Shown in pieces: positions 24,263 through 32,942 of a stretch of DNA of 64,000 nt. The position numbers were made by a program, and so were the translations under genes. Within the stretch, counting starts at the first letter, position 1. Each line of letters begins with the position of its first letter. The notes under the pieces are model-generated. The model did no database searches. It was not told the origin of the DNA and saw only the letters and a list, made by a program, of their open reading frames with translations. Source of the stretch: Micromonospora pisi (GTDB lineage Bacteria > Actinomycetota > Actinomycetes > Mycobacteriales > Micromonosporaceae); the NCBI RefSeq assembly GCF_003633685.1, contig NZ_RBKT01000001.1:4836001-4900000 (forward strand). The letters are read 5' to 3'.

Positions 24263-25243
24263 ATGACCACCTTCAAGGCTCCCCCGCCGCCGTTCGACCC
24301 GGAACTCGGCGCCGCGCTGGCGGCCATGGCCGACTTCCTCCCCTCAGCGGTGACGCCGGACATGATCCCAGCAATGCGCGACCTCAGCGCCGGGCCACGA
24401 GCCACCGACGACGAACTGCGGCGCGACGGCCGGTTCGAGATCGAGGAGCGGGCCGTACCCGGCCTGGACGGGGACCCGGACATGTCGCTGCTGATCCTCC
24501 GGCCCACCGCCCCCACCGGCACCCTGGGATGCCTGTACCACATCCACGGCGGCGGCATGATCTTCGGCGACAACCGCAGCGGCGTGCGGGAAATTTTGCT
24601 CGACTGGGCGGAGGAGTTCGACCTCGTCGTGGTCTCGGTCGAATACCGGCTCGCCCCGGAGACCCCGCACCCCGGACCGGTCAACGACTGTTACGCCGGA
24701 CTGCGCTGGACCGCCGAACACGCCGGCGAACTCGGGTTCGACCCGGACCGGCTGATCGTCGCCGGAGGCAGCGCCGGTGGCGGACTGGCCGCGGCGGTCG
24801 CCCTGATGGCCCGCGACCGGGGCGGCCCCGGCCTGCTCGGGCAGATGCTGCTCTACCCGATGCTGGACGACCGCAACAACACCCCGTCCGCGCTGCAGAT
24901 GGCCGGCCTGGGGATGTGGGACCACACCGCCAACCAGACAGGCTGGGGAGCGCTGCTCGGCGACGCGGCGGGCGGGCCGGACGTCTCGCCGTACGCCGCA
25001 CCGGCCCGGGCCGAGGACCTATCCGGGCTGCCGCCCACCTTCATCGAGGTGGGCAGCGCCGAGACCTTCCGGGACGAGGACATCGCGTACGCGAGCCGGA
25101 TCTGGCAGGCCGGCGGGCAGGCCGAACTGCACGTCTGGCCGGGCGCCTTCCACGGTTTCGACGTGACTGTGCCGACCGCTCAGATCTCCCAGGACGCCAA
25201 GCGAGCCCGGGTTGCGTGGCTCAACCGGTTGCTCAACGCATAG
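24263..25243 (+). CDS. Alpha/beta-hydrolase esterase, hormone-sensitive-lipase family
   Basis: 326 residues. Oxyanion motif HGGG (95-98) in YHIHGGGMIFG, nucleophile S170 in VAGGSAGGG, and the His of WPGAFHGFD near the C-terminus. This is a class IV carboxylesterase; the substrate is probably a short acyl ester. ATG 24263 follows GGAGG with 6 nt. Two regulatory sites lie directly upstream, and a PucR-like regulator gene starts 9 nt after the stop. Confidence 0.93.
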   Translation: MTTFKAPPPPFDPELGAALAAMADFLPSAVTPDMIPAMRDLSAGPRATDDELRRDGRFEIEERAVPGLDGDPDMSLLILRPTAPTGTLGCLYHIHGGGMIFGDNRSGVREILLDWAEEFDLVVVSVEYRLAPETPHPGPVNDCYAGLRWTAEHAGELGFDPDRLIVAGGSAGGGLAAAVALMARDRGGPGLLGQMLLYPMLDDRNNTPSALQMAGLGMWDHTANQTGWGALLGDAAGGPDVSPYAAPARAEDLSGLPPTFIEVGSAETFRDEDIAYASRIWQAGGQAELHVWPGAFHGFDVTVPTAQISQDAKRARVAWLNRLLNA

Positions 25244-25246
25244 CCT
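25241..25246 (+). promoter_or_regulatory. Candidate -10 box (TAGCCT), leaderless regulator gene
   Basis: The box includes the stop codon of the esterase gene and lies 6 nt before ATG 25253. Confidence 0.4.
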
Positions 25247-25252
25247 CAACTG

Positions 25253-26224
25253 ATGAGAGACCTGGCCGTCCGGCTCGCCGCGCTGGATGCGGAGGCGGGT
25301 GCCGCGTTGCAGGTCATCGCCTACTTCGACGGCCTGGTCGAGGGACGCGCCGGTCTGCAGAGCATCGTCCGTGGGGCCGCCGTGCTGGCCGGATGCCCGG
25401 CCCGGCTGGACGACGACGCCCGCCGGGTGCACATCCGGATGCTGCCGGACGGGATCGCCGCCCCGCTGCCCGGCCCGGCGGACGAGAGCTGGCCCGGCCA
25501 GCCGGTCGGCACGGCGATGCTGCGGCTGGAACGCGTCGGGCCGCCCGGTCCGGTGGACGCGATGGTGCTGGAACGGGCGGCGGGCGCGGCCGGCTCCGTG
25601 CTGGACCGCACCCGTGGCCGGGCCCCCGCCACCGACCCGGCGGCGGTCGAGCTGGTCGTCGACGCGTCCGCGCCCGCCGACGTACGCCTGCATGCGGCCC
25701 GCCGGCTGGGACTGCCCGTGGACGGCACGGCGTACGCGGTCGCTCTGGGCTCGGGCGAGTCCCGGCTGGCGGCGGCCGGCACACCGCCACCCACCACCCG
25801 GGCCGGGATCGGTCCGGCGGTGCCGCTGCTCGACCTGCCCGAGTCCCACCAGGCGGCCCGGACGGCGTTGCGCTTCGCCGCCGAAGGTACCGACGAGGAC
25901 CCCGGCGAGACGTTGGTGCACTTCGAGGAGCTGGGCGGGCTGGCCGTGCTCGCACTCGTCCCCGACCCGGCCGGGGTGCCGGACGTGCGGGCGCTGGAAC
26001 ACGCGGCGAACGCGGCGCCCTGGGTCCTGACCACGCTGCACGCGGTGGCGTCGACCATCAGCATGCGCGCGGCGGCGACCGTGCTGCGCCTGCATCATTC
26101 GACGCTGCAGGACCGTGTCGAGCACGCGGAGCACTGGCTCGGCTGGAGTGTGCGGGAGCCGCAGGGCCGGTTGCGGCTCCAGCTGGCGCTCGCCCTCCGA
26201 CGCCTGCACCGCCACCCGTCCTGA
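25253..26224 (+). CDS. PucR/CdaR-type helix-turn-helix regulator
   Basis: 323 residues. The C-terminal ~60 residues carry the PucR helix-turn-helix (ISMRAAATVLRLHHSTLQDRVEHAE, then LGWSV...GRLRLQLALALRRL). The N-terminal part is a degenerate GAF-like sensor domain. There are no membrane segments. It is likely to regulate the esterase gene before it, with a cytosolic ligand. Confidence 0.82.
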   Translation: MRDLAVRLAALDAEAGAALQVIAYFDGLVEGRAGLQSIVRGAAVLAGCPARLDDDARRVHIRMLPDGIAAPLPGPADESWPGQPVGTAMLRLERVGPPGPVDAMVLERAAGAAGSVLDRTRGRAPATDPAAVELVVDASAPADVRLHAARRLGLPVDGTAYAVALGSGESRLAAAGTPPPTTRAGIGPAVPLLDLPESHQAARTALRFAAEGTDEDPGETLVHFEELGGLAVLALVPDPAGVPDVRALEHAANAAPWVLTTLHAVASTISMRAAATVLRLHHSTLQDRVEHAEHWLGWSVREPQGRLRLQLALALRRLHRHPS

Positions 26225-26351
26225 CCGAGCCGATGCGGATTGCACCGGACCGGGGTGGGGCGGGTTTTGGCACAGCAGTTCAGGTTTGCCAGGGTCGCCG
26301 GACGGGTACGGGCCCAGCGCGGGAACGCCCGCTGGAGCCTGGGAGGCGGCC

Positions 26352-26864
26352 ATGGAAAGCCGGATCAAGTCACTGGGTCATCCAGTGCACCCGATGCTGG
26401 TCATGTTCCCGGTCGCGCTCTTCGTGACCGCAGTGATCTTCGACTTCGCCGACATGGTCGGTGGGCCCGAGTCCCTGGGCGAGGTGGCGTACTGGAACAT
26501 CCTGATCGGGCTGATCGGTGGCGTACTCGCGGCCGCGGTCGGCGCGGTCGACCTGCTCGCCATCCCGGGCGGCACCCGGGCCAAGCGGATCGGGATCAGT
26601 CACGCGGCGGTCAACACTGCGGTGATCCTGCTCTTCGCCGCGATCTGGGCGGTACGGATGGCAGCCGACGATCGCGGGGCCGGTGGCGCGCTGTTCGCCA
26701 TCGAGGTGGTGGCCCTCGGCTGTGTCGGTCTCGGCGCCTGGTTCGGCGGTGAACTGGTCGACCGGCTCGGTGTCGGCGTCGACACCAACGCCAACCTGAA
26801 CGCCCCCAGTTCGCTGAGCCCGGCCCCGGCGGACGGAATGGGCCGGATGGGAGACGCCCGATGA
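26352..26864 (+). CDS. DUF2231 membrane protein
   Basis: 170 residues, four predicted membrane helices (about 17-37, 51-72, 85-105, 118-137). It begins with the DUF2231 pattern LGHPVHPMLVMFPVALF. The histidines HPVHP could hold a metal or heme. The C-terminal tail is polar. GGGAGG 5 nt before the ATG. It overlaps the Hsp20 gene (ATGA), suggesting a stress-related role. Confidence 0.88.
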   Translation: MESRIKSLGHPVHPMLVMFPVALFVTAVIFDFADMVGGPESLGEVAYWNILIGLIGGVLAAAVGAVDLLAIPGGTRAKRIGISHAAVNTAVILLFAAIWAVRMAADDRGAGGALFAIEVVALGCVGLGAWFGGELVDRLGVGVDTNANLNAPSSLSPAPADGMGRMGDAR

Positions 26865-27601
26865 GTGAAACCGTGCAGGCGGGACTCGACCGGAGCCGGG
26901 AAGCGGTGACCGAGATCGGAACGTCGACCGGGCTCCGTGCGGTCTCCGGGTTCCGGGCCTTCCGTGAAGAACTCGGCCGGATGGTCAACTCGGCCCTGGC
27001 CGGGGTCGGCGGCCCGCCCCCGGCGGTGGAACTCGTCGAGAGCGAGGACGGCTGGTACGTCGTCGCCCGGCTTCCCGGGGTCGCCCCCGAGGAGGTCGCG
27101 CTCGAAATCGACGGCCGGGACCTCTGCGTACGGGCCCGCTCCGAGGAGGAGGTCAACGCCGACCGGGCCGGGATGCCCGGCACCGGTTCCCGGGAACGCG
27201 CCTTCGAACACCGGGTACGCCTGCCCGGCGAGGCGGATCTGGACCGGATCGACGCGGTGATGGACCACGGGCTGCTCACGGTGGCGTTACCGAAGGCGGG
27301 GCGCTCGGGCCGCCGTACGATCACGATCGGTCGCCGTTATGCGACGGCCCGCCCCACGACAGGTCGCGCCCCCACCGCTCCGGTCGTCGGTAACCCCGAC
27401 GACGGACGGGTCGACGGCGGACCCGCCATCTCGGCCGGTGCCGCCGCACGTCGGGTCGGTGAGGCGGCGCTGACCGCCGGCAGCTCGGCCCGCGCCAGCG
27501 GTGGCGGCGCACCCACTCCGCTGGGCGATCCGGCCGCCGACCGGGAACTGCACCAGCCGGAGGCCGGGACGGGGCAGCCCACCCGCCGCCAGTTCGGCTG
27601 A
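26861..27601 (+). CDS. Small heat-shock protein, Hsp20 family
   Basis: 246 residues. Alpha-crystallin domain at about 60-155: YVVARLPGVAPEEVALEI, FEHRVRLPGEADLDRIDAVMDHG and GLLTVALPKA. It is longer than usual: the N-terminus holds ~55 extra residues and the C-terminus ~90 Gly/Ala/Pro-rich residues without the usual I-x-I/V anchor. Probably a holding chaperone. Co-translated with the DUF2231 gene. Confidence 0.9.
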   Translation: MSETVQAGLDRSREAVTEIGTSTGLRAVSGFRAFREELGRMVNSALAGVGGPPPAVELVESEDGWYVVARLPGVAPEEVALEIDGRDLCVRARSEEEVNADRAGMPGTGSRERAFEHRVRLPGEADLDRIDAVMDHGLLTVALPKAGRSGRRTITIGRRYATARPTTGRAPTAPVVGNPDDGRVDGGPAISAGAAARRVGEAALTAGSSARASGGGAPTPLGDPAADRELHQPEAGTGQPTRRQFG

Positions 27602-27616
27602 GCGGCGTACGGGGAG

Positions 27617-28717
27617 ATGGTCGGCCGGGTACGCGACCTGGTGCCGGACGTCGAGCGGATCGCCGTACTCCGGGCCAATGCCCTTGGTGATTTTATTTTC
27701 GCGCTGCCCGCCCTGGACGCGCTGCGGGCCGGTTACCCGGACGCCGAACTGGTCCTGATCGGGGCACCGTGGCACGCGGACCTGCTCGCCCAGCGGCCCG
27801 GACCGGTGGACCGGGTGCTGGTCGTGCCGCCGGCCGACGGGATCCGGGCCGCCGGTCCGAACGAGCCGGAAACGCCGACCATGGCCGAGTTCCTCGACGC
27901 CGCCCGCCGGGAGCGGTTCGACCTCGCCCTCCAGATGCACGGGGGCGGGGCGAACTCGAACCCGGTCGTCGCCGCCCTGGGCGCCCGGATCACCGCCGGT
28001 CTGCGGGCCGAAGGCGCACCGGAGCTCGACCGGTGGATGCGGTACGTCTTCTACCAGCCGGAGGTCTTCCGCTATCTGGAGGTCGCCGGACTGGTCGGGG
28101 CGAGCCCGGCCACGGTGAGTCCCCGGCTGCACGTCACCCCGGCCGACCTGGCGCAGGCCCACTCGGTGGTCGGTGACCCGGCCCCGGACCGGCCCCGGAT
28201 CGCGCTGCACCCGGGCGCCAGTGACCCGCGCCGCCGCTGGCCGGCGGAGCGGTTCGCCGAGGTGGCCGAGCGCCTGGTCGCCGACGGGTACGAGGTTTTC
28301 GTCACCGGCACCGCGCAGGAACGGGACCTGGCCGACCAGGTGGTGACCGCCGCCCGCGCGCCGGTACGTTCGCTCGCCGGGGAGCTGTCCCTCGGCGGGC
28401 TGCTCGGTTTCTACACCGGGTGCGCGGTGGTGGTCGCGAACGACACCGGCCCGGTGCACGTGGCGGCGGCCGTCGGTACGCCGACCGTCGGCATCTTCTG
28501 GGTCGGCAACCTGATCAACTGCGCCACGCCGTTGCGGGCCCGGCACCGCCCGATCGGCTCGTGGACCATCAACTGCCCGGAGTGTGGGGTCGACTGCAGC
28601 CGGGGGATCTATCCGGCCCGTTCCGGCGAGGACTGCCCGCACCGCGTCTCGTTCGTCACCGACGTACCCGTGGTCGAGGTCCTGGAGGCGGTCACCGACC
28701 TGGCGCAGCCGGCGTGA
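27617..28717 (+). CDS. Glycosyltransferase family 9 (heptosyltransferase-like)
   Basis: 366 residues. AVLRANALGDFIFALPALDAL is the GT9 start. The C-terminal nucleotide-sugar site has ALHPGASDPRRRWP, SLAGELSLGGLLGFY and VVANDTGPVHVAAAVGTPTVG. GT9 enzymes transfer ADP-heptose. The convergent HldE gene nearby makes the same sugar nucleotide, so the two likely act in one pathway. A Cys cluster near the C-terminus (NCPECGVDCSRGIYP) may bind a metal. The stop is followed by a palindromic element at 28728. Confidence 0.93.
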   Translation: MVGRVRDLVPDVERIAVLRANALGDFIFALPALDALRAGYPDAELVLIGAPWHADLLAQRPGPVDRVLVVPPADGIRAAGPNEPETPTMAEFLDAARRERFDLALQMHGGGANSNPVVAALGARITAGLRAEGAPELDRWMRYVFYQPEVFRYLEVAGLVGASPATVSPRLHVTPADLAQAHSVVGDPAPDRPRIALHPGASDPRRRWPAERFAEVAERLVADGYEVFVTGTAQERDLADQVVTAARAPVRSLAGELSLGGLLGFYTGCAVVVANDTGPVHVAAAVGTPTVGIFWVGNLINCATPLRARHRPIGSWTINCPECGVDCSRGIYPARSGEDCPHRVSFVTDVPVVEVLEAVTDLAQPA

Positions 28718-28727
28718 GCGCGCTGTT

Positions 28728-28775
28728 AGGAAGGGCCCCTGGTACAACGTATAGCGATAACAAGGGGCCCTTCCT
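28728..28775. repeat. Palindromic element, AGGAAGGGCCCC family, copy 2
   Basis: 13-bp perfect outer arms (28728-28740 and 28763-28775) around a less symmetric core. Its reverse complement matches copy 3 at 45 of 48 positions. It lies between the convergent GT9 and GT2 genes, so may end both. Confidence 0.9.
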
Positions 28776-28779
28776 TACC

Positions 28780-29754
28780 TCAGGTGGGTTCGAGGGCGGC
28801 CTGGGTTTCCAGCGACGTGGCCTGGGGTTCCAACGAGTGGGGCGCGGGCTCCAGGGTCACGGTGGTGTCGTCGTCGGGCTGGTCGGCGAGGACGATCTCC
28901 CACGCCTCGACCTCCCGGTCGGTGACCGTGGTCGGTGCCTCCAGGTGGTAGGCGCCGCTGGGCAGGATGCCGGCGCCGCCGTACCGGGCCATCACCGCGA
29001 GTTGCGCGGCGACATCCTCGCCCTGGTGTTTCTCCGGCAGCCGGTGCCAGAAGTCGAAGCCGCCCGAGTCGTGCAGCCGGGCCCGGTCGTAGAGCACACA
29101 ACCGCCGATCCAGGAGACCTTGTACGCCCGCCACTGGCCGGGCCTCAGCCCGACCGTCTCGGTGACGTGCAGCAGGTTGGCGGCGGGGTGGATCCGGGCC
29201 CGGTCCCACTCCGGCGTGCCGGGTCGGACCTCCTCCGGGGTCGGCTGACCGTCCCACTCCTCGTAGTGCCGGTGGGTCTCCGGTCGTACGTCGTCGAGGT
29301 AGGAGAGGCCGTGCACCGCGTTGCCGACGAAGCCGCAGCCGAGTTCCTGGATCGCGGTGACGAGCCGGTCGACCGCGTCGGGTTCGAGCCAGACGTCGTC
29401 GTCGAGGAAGAGGACGTACCGGGCGCGTGACTGGTCGAGCAGGTACGCCCGGTGTTCGGCCAGCCCGCGCCGGGGCAGCCGCCGGGTCAGCAGCACCGGG
29501 TGTCCCCGGTGGCGCAGTACGCGTACGGTCGTCGCGACCGCTGGCTGGCTCCACGGCGGGCCGCCCCCGGACTGGTCGCTGACCACCACTCCGAAACCCG
29601 CCGGCCCGTTCTGGGCGGCCAGCCCGGCGAGGGTGACGGCGAGTTCGGCCGGCCGGTTCCGGGTCGGGATGAGGACGTCCAGCAGCCGGTCGGTACGGAA
29701 CTCCGCCGCGTCGTCCGAGGCCAGCGGCCGGTTCACGACGGGCGGCGGACTCAC
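28780..29754 (-). CDS. Glycosyltransferase family 2
   Basis: 324 residues. GT-A fold with LDVLIPTRNRPAELAVTLAGL, VVVSDQSGG and metal motif LFLDDDVWLEPDAV. The C-terminal ~35 residues repeat LE/QA/TS patterns and are probably disordered. GTG start overlaps the hldE stop (GTGA). The gene is bracketed by inverted palindromic elements 5 nt past its stop and 16 nt before its start. It probably adds a sugar in the heptose-linked glycan pathway. Confidence 0.9.
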   Translation of the reverse strand: MSPPPVVNRPLASDDAAEFRTDRLLDVLIPTRNRPAELAVTLAGLAAQNGPAGFGVVVSDQSGGGPPWSQPAVATTVRVLRHRGHPVLLTRRLPRRGLAEHRAYLLDQSRARYVLFLDDDVWLEPDAVDRLVTAIQELGCGFVGNAVHGLSYLDDVRPETHRHYEEWDGQPTPEEVRPGTPEWDRARIHPAANLLHVTETVGLRPGQWRAYKVSWIGGCVLYDRARLHDSGGFDFWHRLPEKHQGEDVAAQLAVMARYGGAGILPSGAYHLEAPTTVTDREVEAWEIVLADQPDDDTTVTLEPAPHSLEPQATSLETQAALEPT

Positions 29755-31460
29755 GACGGGCTACCGGTGAGGAAGGGCCCCCTGTTATCGCTATGCGTTG
29801 TACTAGGGGCCCTTCCTTCCGTCGACTGGGCGCGGATCTTCTCGATGATGGCGGAGGTGGAGCGGTCGGGTACGTAACCGAGGGTGCGGACCTGGCCGCC
29901 GAGGCGACGTACCAGCGGGGCCTCGGGCACCATCTCGGGCGGGTAGTCGCCGCCCTTGACGTACACGTCCGGTCGGACGGTTTCGATCAGGGCGGCCGGT
30001 GAGTCCTCCTCGAAGACCACCACGTGGTCGACGCAGGCGAGCGCGGCGAGCACCGCCACCCGGTCCTCGACCGGGTTCACCGGCCGGTCGGCGCCCTTGA
30101 GTCGCCGTACGCTGTCGTCCGAGTTGACCGCCACCACCAGCACGTCGCCGAGCGCGCGGGCCTGGTCGAGGTAGCGGACGTGCCCCCGGTGCAGCACGTC
30201 GAAGCAGCCGTTGGTGAAGACCACCGACCGCCCCTCGCGGCGGTGCCCGGCGATCAGCGCGTCCAGCCCGCCGTGGTCGACCACCGCTGGCGGGCGCGTG
30301 GCCGCACCGGTCGAGCCGAGAGCGGAGAGCAGATCCTCGCGTACGCAGACACAGGTGCCGGTCCCCGCGACGGTGGTGGTGGCGGCGAGTTGGGCGAGCT
30401 GGGCGGCGGTCGGCAGGGGTGCTCCCGCCGCCAGTGCCAGGGTCATCGCGGCCAGGTACGCGTCGCCGGCGCCGACCGCGTGGCTGGCCGGGACCGGGGT
30501 GGCGTGGCTGCGTCGGGGTTCACCGTCGGCGCCGCCGACCACCGCGCCGTCGGTGTCCAGGGTCACCGCGACCACGTCCGCGCCGGTACGTTCCCGGAGC
30601 TCGGCGAGGTGGGCGCGGGCCATGCCGGCCCGGTCGGTACCACTGGCGACCCGGTCCTCGGTGAAGCCGCGCGGCCGTTCCGGCAGCGGCGGTACGGCCG
30701 TCGTGGTCACCACCGTGGGTGTGTCCAGTCCGGACACGTCCGTCGGATCCGGATCCGGCTGGGGCTGCGGCCCGGTGGCGGGTGCGTTGAGCAGTCGGGT
30801 GGCCTCGGCGAAGCTCGGCGTCACCACGGTCGGGGCGAGCCCGCGCCAGTAGGCCAGGTCGTGCGCGTCGAGGGCGACCGTGCCGAAGAGGTCGCGGTGC
30901 TCGACCAGCCAGCCGCGGATCGGTTCGGGTAGCGCGCCGAGGCCGTAGTCGCAGATCACCAGCGTGGGCGGGTGCCCGGCGACCTCGCGGAGTTCCTCGG
31001 TGGCGCTGGCCAGCGCGGCGAGCAGCCGTTGCACCCCGTCGACGCAGAGCCGGTCGTCCCGGTCGCCCTCGTCCTCGCGTACCAGGATCTGGTCGGCGGC
31101 GAGCAGCCTTCGTTTGACCGGGGTGCTGCGGCCGCTCTGGGAGACCGTACGGTCCCAGACTCCGGCCCGGTCGAGGCAGTCGTGTAGTTCGTCGCCGGCC
31201 ACGTCGGCGCCGACCGGTGCCACCAGTGCGGCCCGGCCGCCGAGCGCGCTCAGGTTGACCGCGGTGTTCGCCGCGCCACCGGCTGCGGTGATCCGCCGTC
31301 GCAGGGTGAGTACGGGGGCGGGTGCCTCGCGGCAGAGCCGGTCGGAATCGGCGAACCGCCACTCGTCGAGCATCGCGTCGCCGACCACCAGCACGCCACG
31401 CCCGACCCAGCTCTCCACCACGTCGGCGAGTCGCCGATCTTCCTCTGCTCCGATCGCCAT
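29751..31460 (-). CDS. hldE: Bifunctional heptose 7-phosphate kinase / heptose 1-phosphate adenylyltransferase
   Basis: 569 residues. The N-terminal PfkB/ribokinase domain (VVGDAMLDEW, AGGAANTAVNLSALGG, SHAVGAGDAYLA) phosphorylates D-glycero-D-manno-heptose 7-phosphate. The C-terminal nucleotidyltransferase domain (VVFTNGCFDVLHRGHV, YVKGGDY, STSAIIEKIR) makes ADP-heptose. A ~70-residue Pro/Thr-rich insertion near residue 230 is unusual. The last ~25 residues (THSDNRGPFLTGS) are encoded by a palindromic element. GmhA and GmhB are not in the window. Likely co-transcribed with the MFS gene upstream and GT2 downstream. Confidence 0.94.
   Translation of the reverse strand: MAIGAEEDRRLADVVESWVGRGVLVVGDAMLDEWRFADSDRLCREAPAPVLTLRRRITAAGGAANTAVNLSALGGRAALVAPVGADVAGDELHDCLDRAGVWDRTVSQSGRSTPVKRRLLAADQILVREDEGDRDDRLCVDGVQRLLAALASATEELREVAGHPPTLVICDYGLGALPEPIRGWLVEHRDLFGTVALDAHDLAYWRGLAPTVVTPSFAEATRLLNAPATGPQPQPDPDPTDVSGLDTPTVVTTTAVPPLPERPRGFTEDRVASGTDRAGMARAHLAELRERTGADVVAVTLDTDGAVVGGADGEPRRSHATPVPASHAVGAGDAYLAAMTLALAAGAPLPTAAQLAQLAATTTVAGTGTCVCVREDLLSALGSTGAATRPPAVVDHGGLDALIAGHRREGRSVVFTNGCFDVLHRGHVRYLDQARALGDVLVVAVNSDDSVRRLKGADRPVNPVEDRVAVLAALACVDHVVVFEEDSPAALIETVRPDVYVKGGDYPPEMVPEAPLVRRLGGQVRTLGYVPDRSTSAIIEKIRAQSTEGRAPSTTHSDNRGPFLTGSPS
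29770..29817. repeat. Palindromic element, AGGAAGGGCCCC family, copy 3 (inside hldE)
   Basis: Arms 29770-29781 and 29805-29817 with a core that matches inverted copy 2 with 3 differences. It lies within the 3' end of hldE and is translated. With copy 2 it forms a pair of inverted repeats around the GT2 gene. Confidence 0.9.
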
Positions 31461-31545
31461 ACCGGCGGGTCCCCGCTGTCGCCGGGGCCAAACCGGACCG
31501 CCACCGGCGCCAGGTGGTTCTGGGCGTCTGCGTCCCCGTTCGGGG

Positions 31546-32850
31546 TTATCCCGGGCTGGTGGCGGGGGTGGCCGCGGCGGCGGCCCAGGCGGCGTCCTCG
31601 GCCTCCTTGCGGGCCAGGCCGTCGCGGCCGTCGTAGCGGAGGAACTGCGGCAGCGCGGCGGCGAGGGCGACCGTGCCGACCACGCAGAGCAGGCCGCCGG
31701 AGACGATCGAACCGTTCACCCCGAGCCAGCGGGCGGCCAGCCCGGAGCGGAGCTGGCCGAGCAGCGGCCCGGTCGAGTAGGACAGCATCTCGATGCCGGC
31801 CAACCGCCCGCGTAGGTGGTCGGGGATGGTCTGGTTCCAGATGATCATCCGGAACAGTCCGGAGACCATGTCGGCGGCGCCGGCCAGGGCGAGCAGGACC
31901 AGCGCCAACCAGAGCGAGTCGACCAACCCGAAGGCCAGGATCGCCAGCCCCCACGCCCCGGCCGCCAGCACCACCATCAGCCCGTGCCGGTGCACCTGCC
32001 GGGTCCAGCCGGAGCCGAGGGTGGCGAGCAGCGACCCGACCGCCGGGGCGGCGTAGAGCAGCCCGAGCACGGCCGGGCCGCCGAGTTTGCCGGCCATGAA
32101 CGGATAGAGCGCCTGCGGCATCCCGAAGAACATCGCGTTGATGTCGACCAGGTAGGTGCCGAGCAGTTCGGGGCGGCTGCGGGCGTAGCGCAGGCCGGTC
32201 AGCACCGAACGTACCGACGGGCGGTCGGCGGCGGGTGGTGGCGGGACCGCGCGGACCACCGCCAGGCAGGCGAGCGAGACGGCGAAGGTGGCGAGGTCGA
32301 TCGCGTACACCCAGACCAGGTCGACCGAGGCGATCAGCACCCCGGCCAGGGCCGGCCCGGCGAGCTGCGCGACCTGCATGCGCAGCGAGTTGAGCGCGCT
32401 CGCGGCGGGGATCTCGGCCGGGGTGACCAGGCGCGGTGTGAGGCCCTCCAGGGCCGGTCGTTGCAGCCCGTCGACCGCCGCGGTCAGCCCGGCGACCAGG
32501 TAGAGCAGCCACAGGTGCGGCTGGTCGGAGAGCGCGTTGAGCAGCAGCACCGCGCAGAGTGCGGTGAGCCCGACCTCGCCGCCGAGGACCAGCCGGCGAC
32601 GGTCGAGGTAGTCGGCGAGGGCGCCGCCGACGAAACCCATCACGAGCAGGGGTACGAGTTCGACCACCCCGAGCAGGCCGACCAGGAGTGGGTCGTGCGT
32701 CATCTCGTACACCTGGTACGGGACGGTGACGTACGTGATGAACGACCCGAACCCGGAGATCCCGGCGGCGGAGAAGACCAACCGGAAGTCCCGGGAGGTA
32801 CGCAGTGGCGTGAGGTCCAACGCCAGACGCCGGAGCAGGGTGGTGGTCAC
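31546..32850 (-). CDS. MFS exporter (MFS_3 / EntS-like)
   Basis: 434 residues with ~12 membrane helices. [46 protein letters not shown] and the ending LRYDGRDGL are typical of the MFS_3 exporter group. GTG 32850 gives a compact N-terminus just before the first helix; ATG 32913 is an alternative but eats into the divergent promoter region. It is upstream of hldE by 85 nt and may export a product of the same operon. Confidence 0.88.
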   Translation of the reverse strand: MTTTLLRRLALDLTPLRTSRDFRLVFSAAGISGFGSFITYVTVPYQVYEMTHDPLLVGLLGVVELVPLLVMGFVGGALADYLDRRRLVLGGEVGLTALCAVLLLNALSDQPHLWLLYLVAGLTAAVDGLQRPALEGLTPRLVTPAEIPAASALNSLRMQVAQLAGPALAGVLIASVDLVWVYAIDLATFAVSLACLAVVRAVPPPPAADRPSVRSVLTGLRYARSRPELLGTYLVDINAMFFGMPQALYPFMAGKLGGPAVLGLLYAAPAVGSLLATLGSGWTRQVHRHGLMVVLAAGAWGLAILAFGLVDSLWLALVLLALAGAADMVSGLFRMIIWNQTIPDHLRGRLAGIEMLSYSTGPLLGQLRSGLAARWLGVNGSIVSGGLLCVVGTVALAAALPQFLRYDGRDGLARKEAEDAAWAAAAATPATSPG

Positions 32851-32942
32851 CTGCGGATGGTGCCGGATCGGGTTGGTCGCGTCGAGTGGGTTTCCCCGCC
32901 CGTAACCAGGCATGTTCGGTGGCGGCAGGGGGAGAAAGCACG

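Noticed and set aside
24529-26427. 632-codon plus frame spanning esterase and regulator
   Set aside because: Pure Arg/Gly/Ala product in the wrong frame over two well-supported genes.
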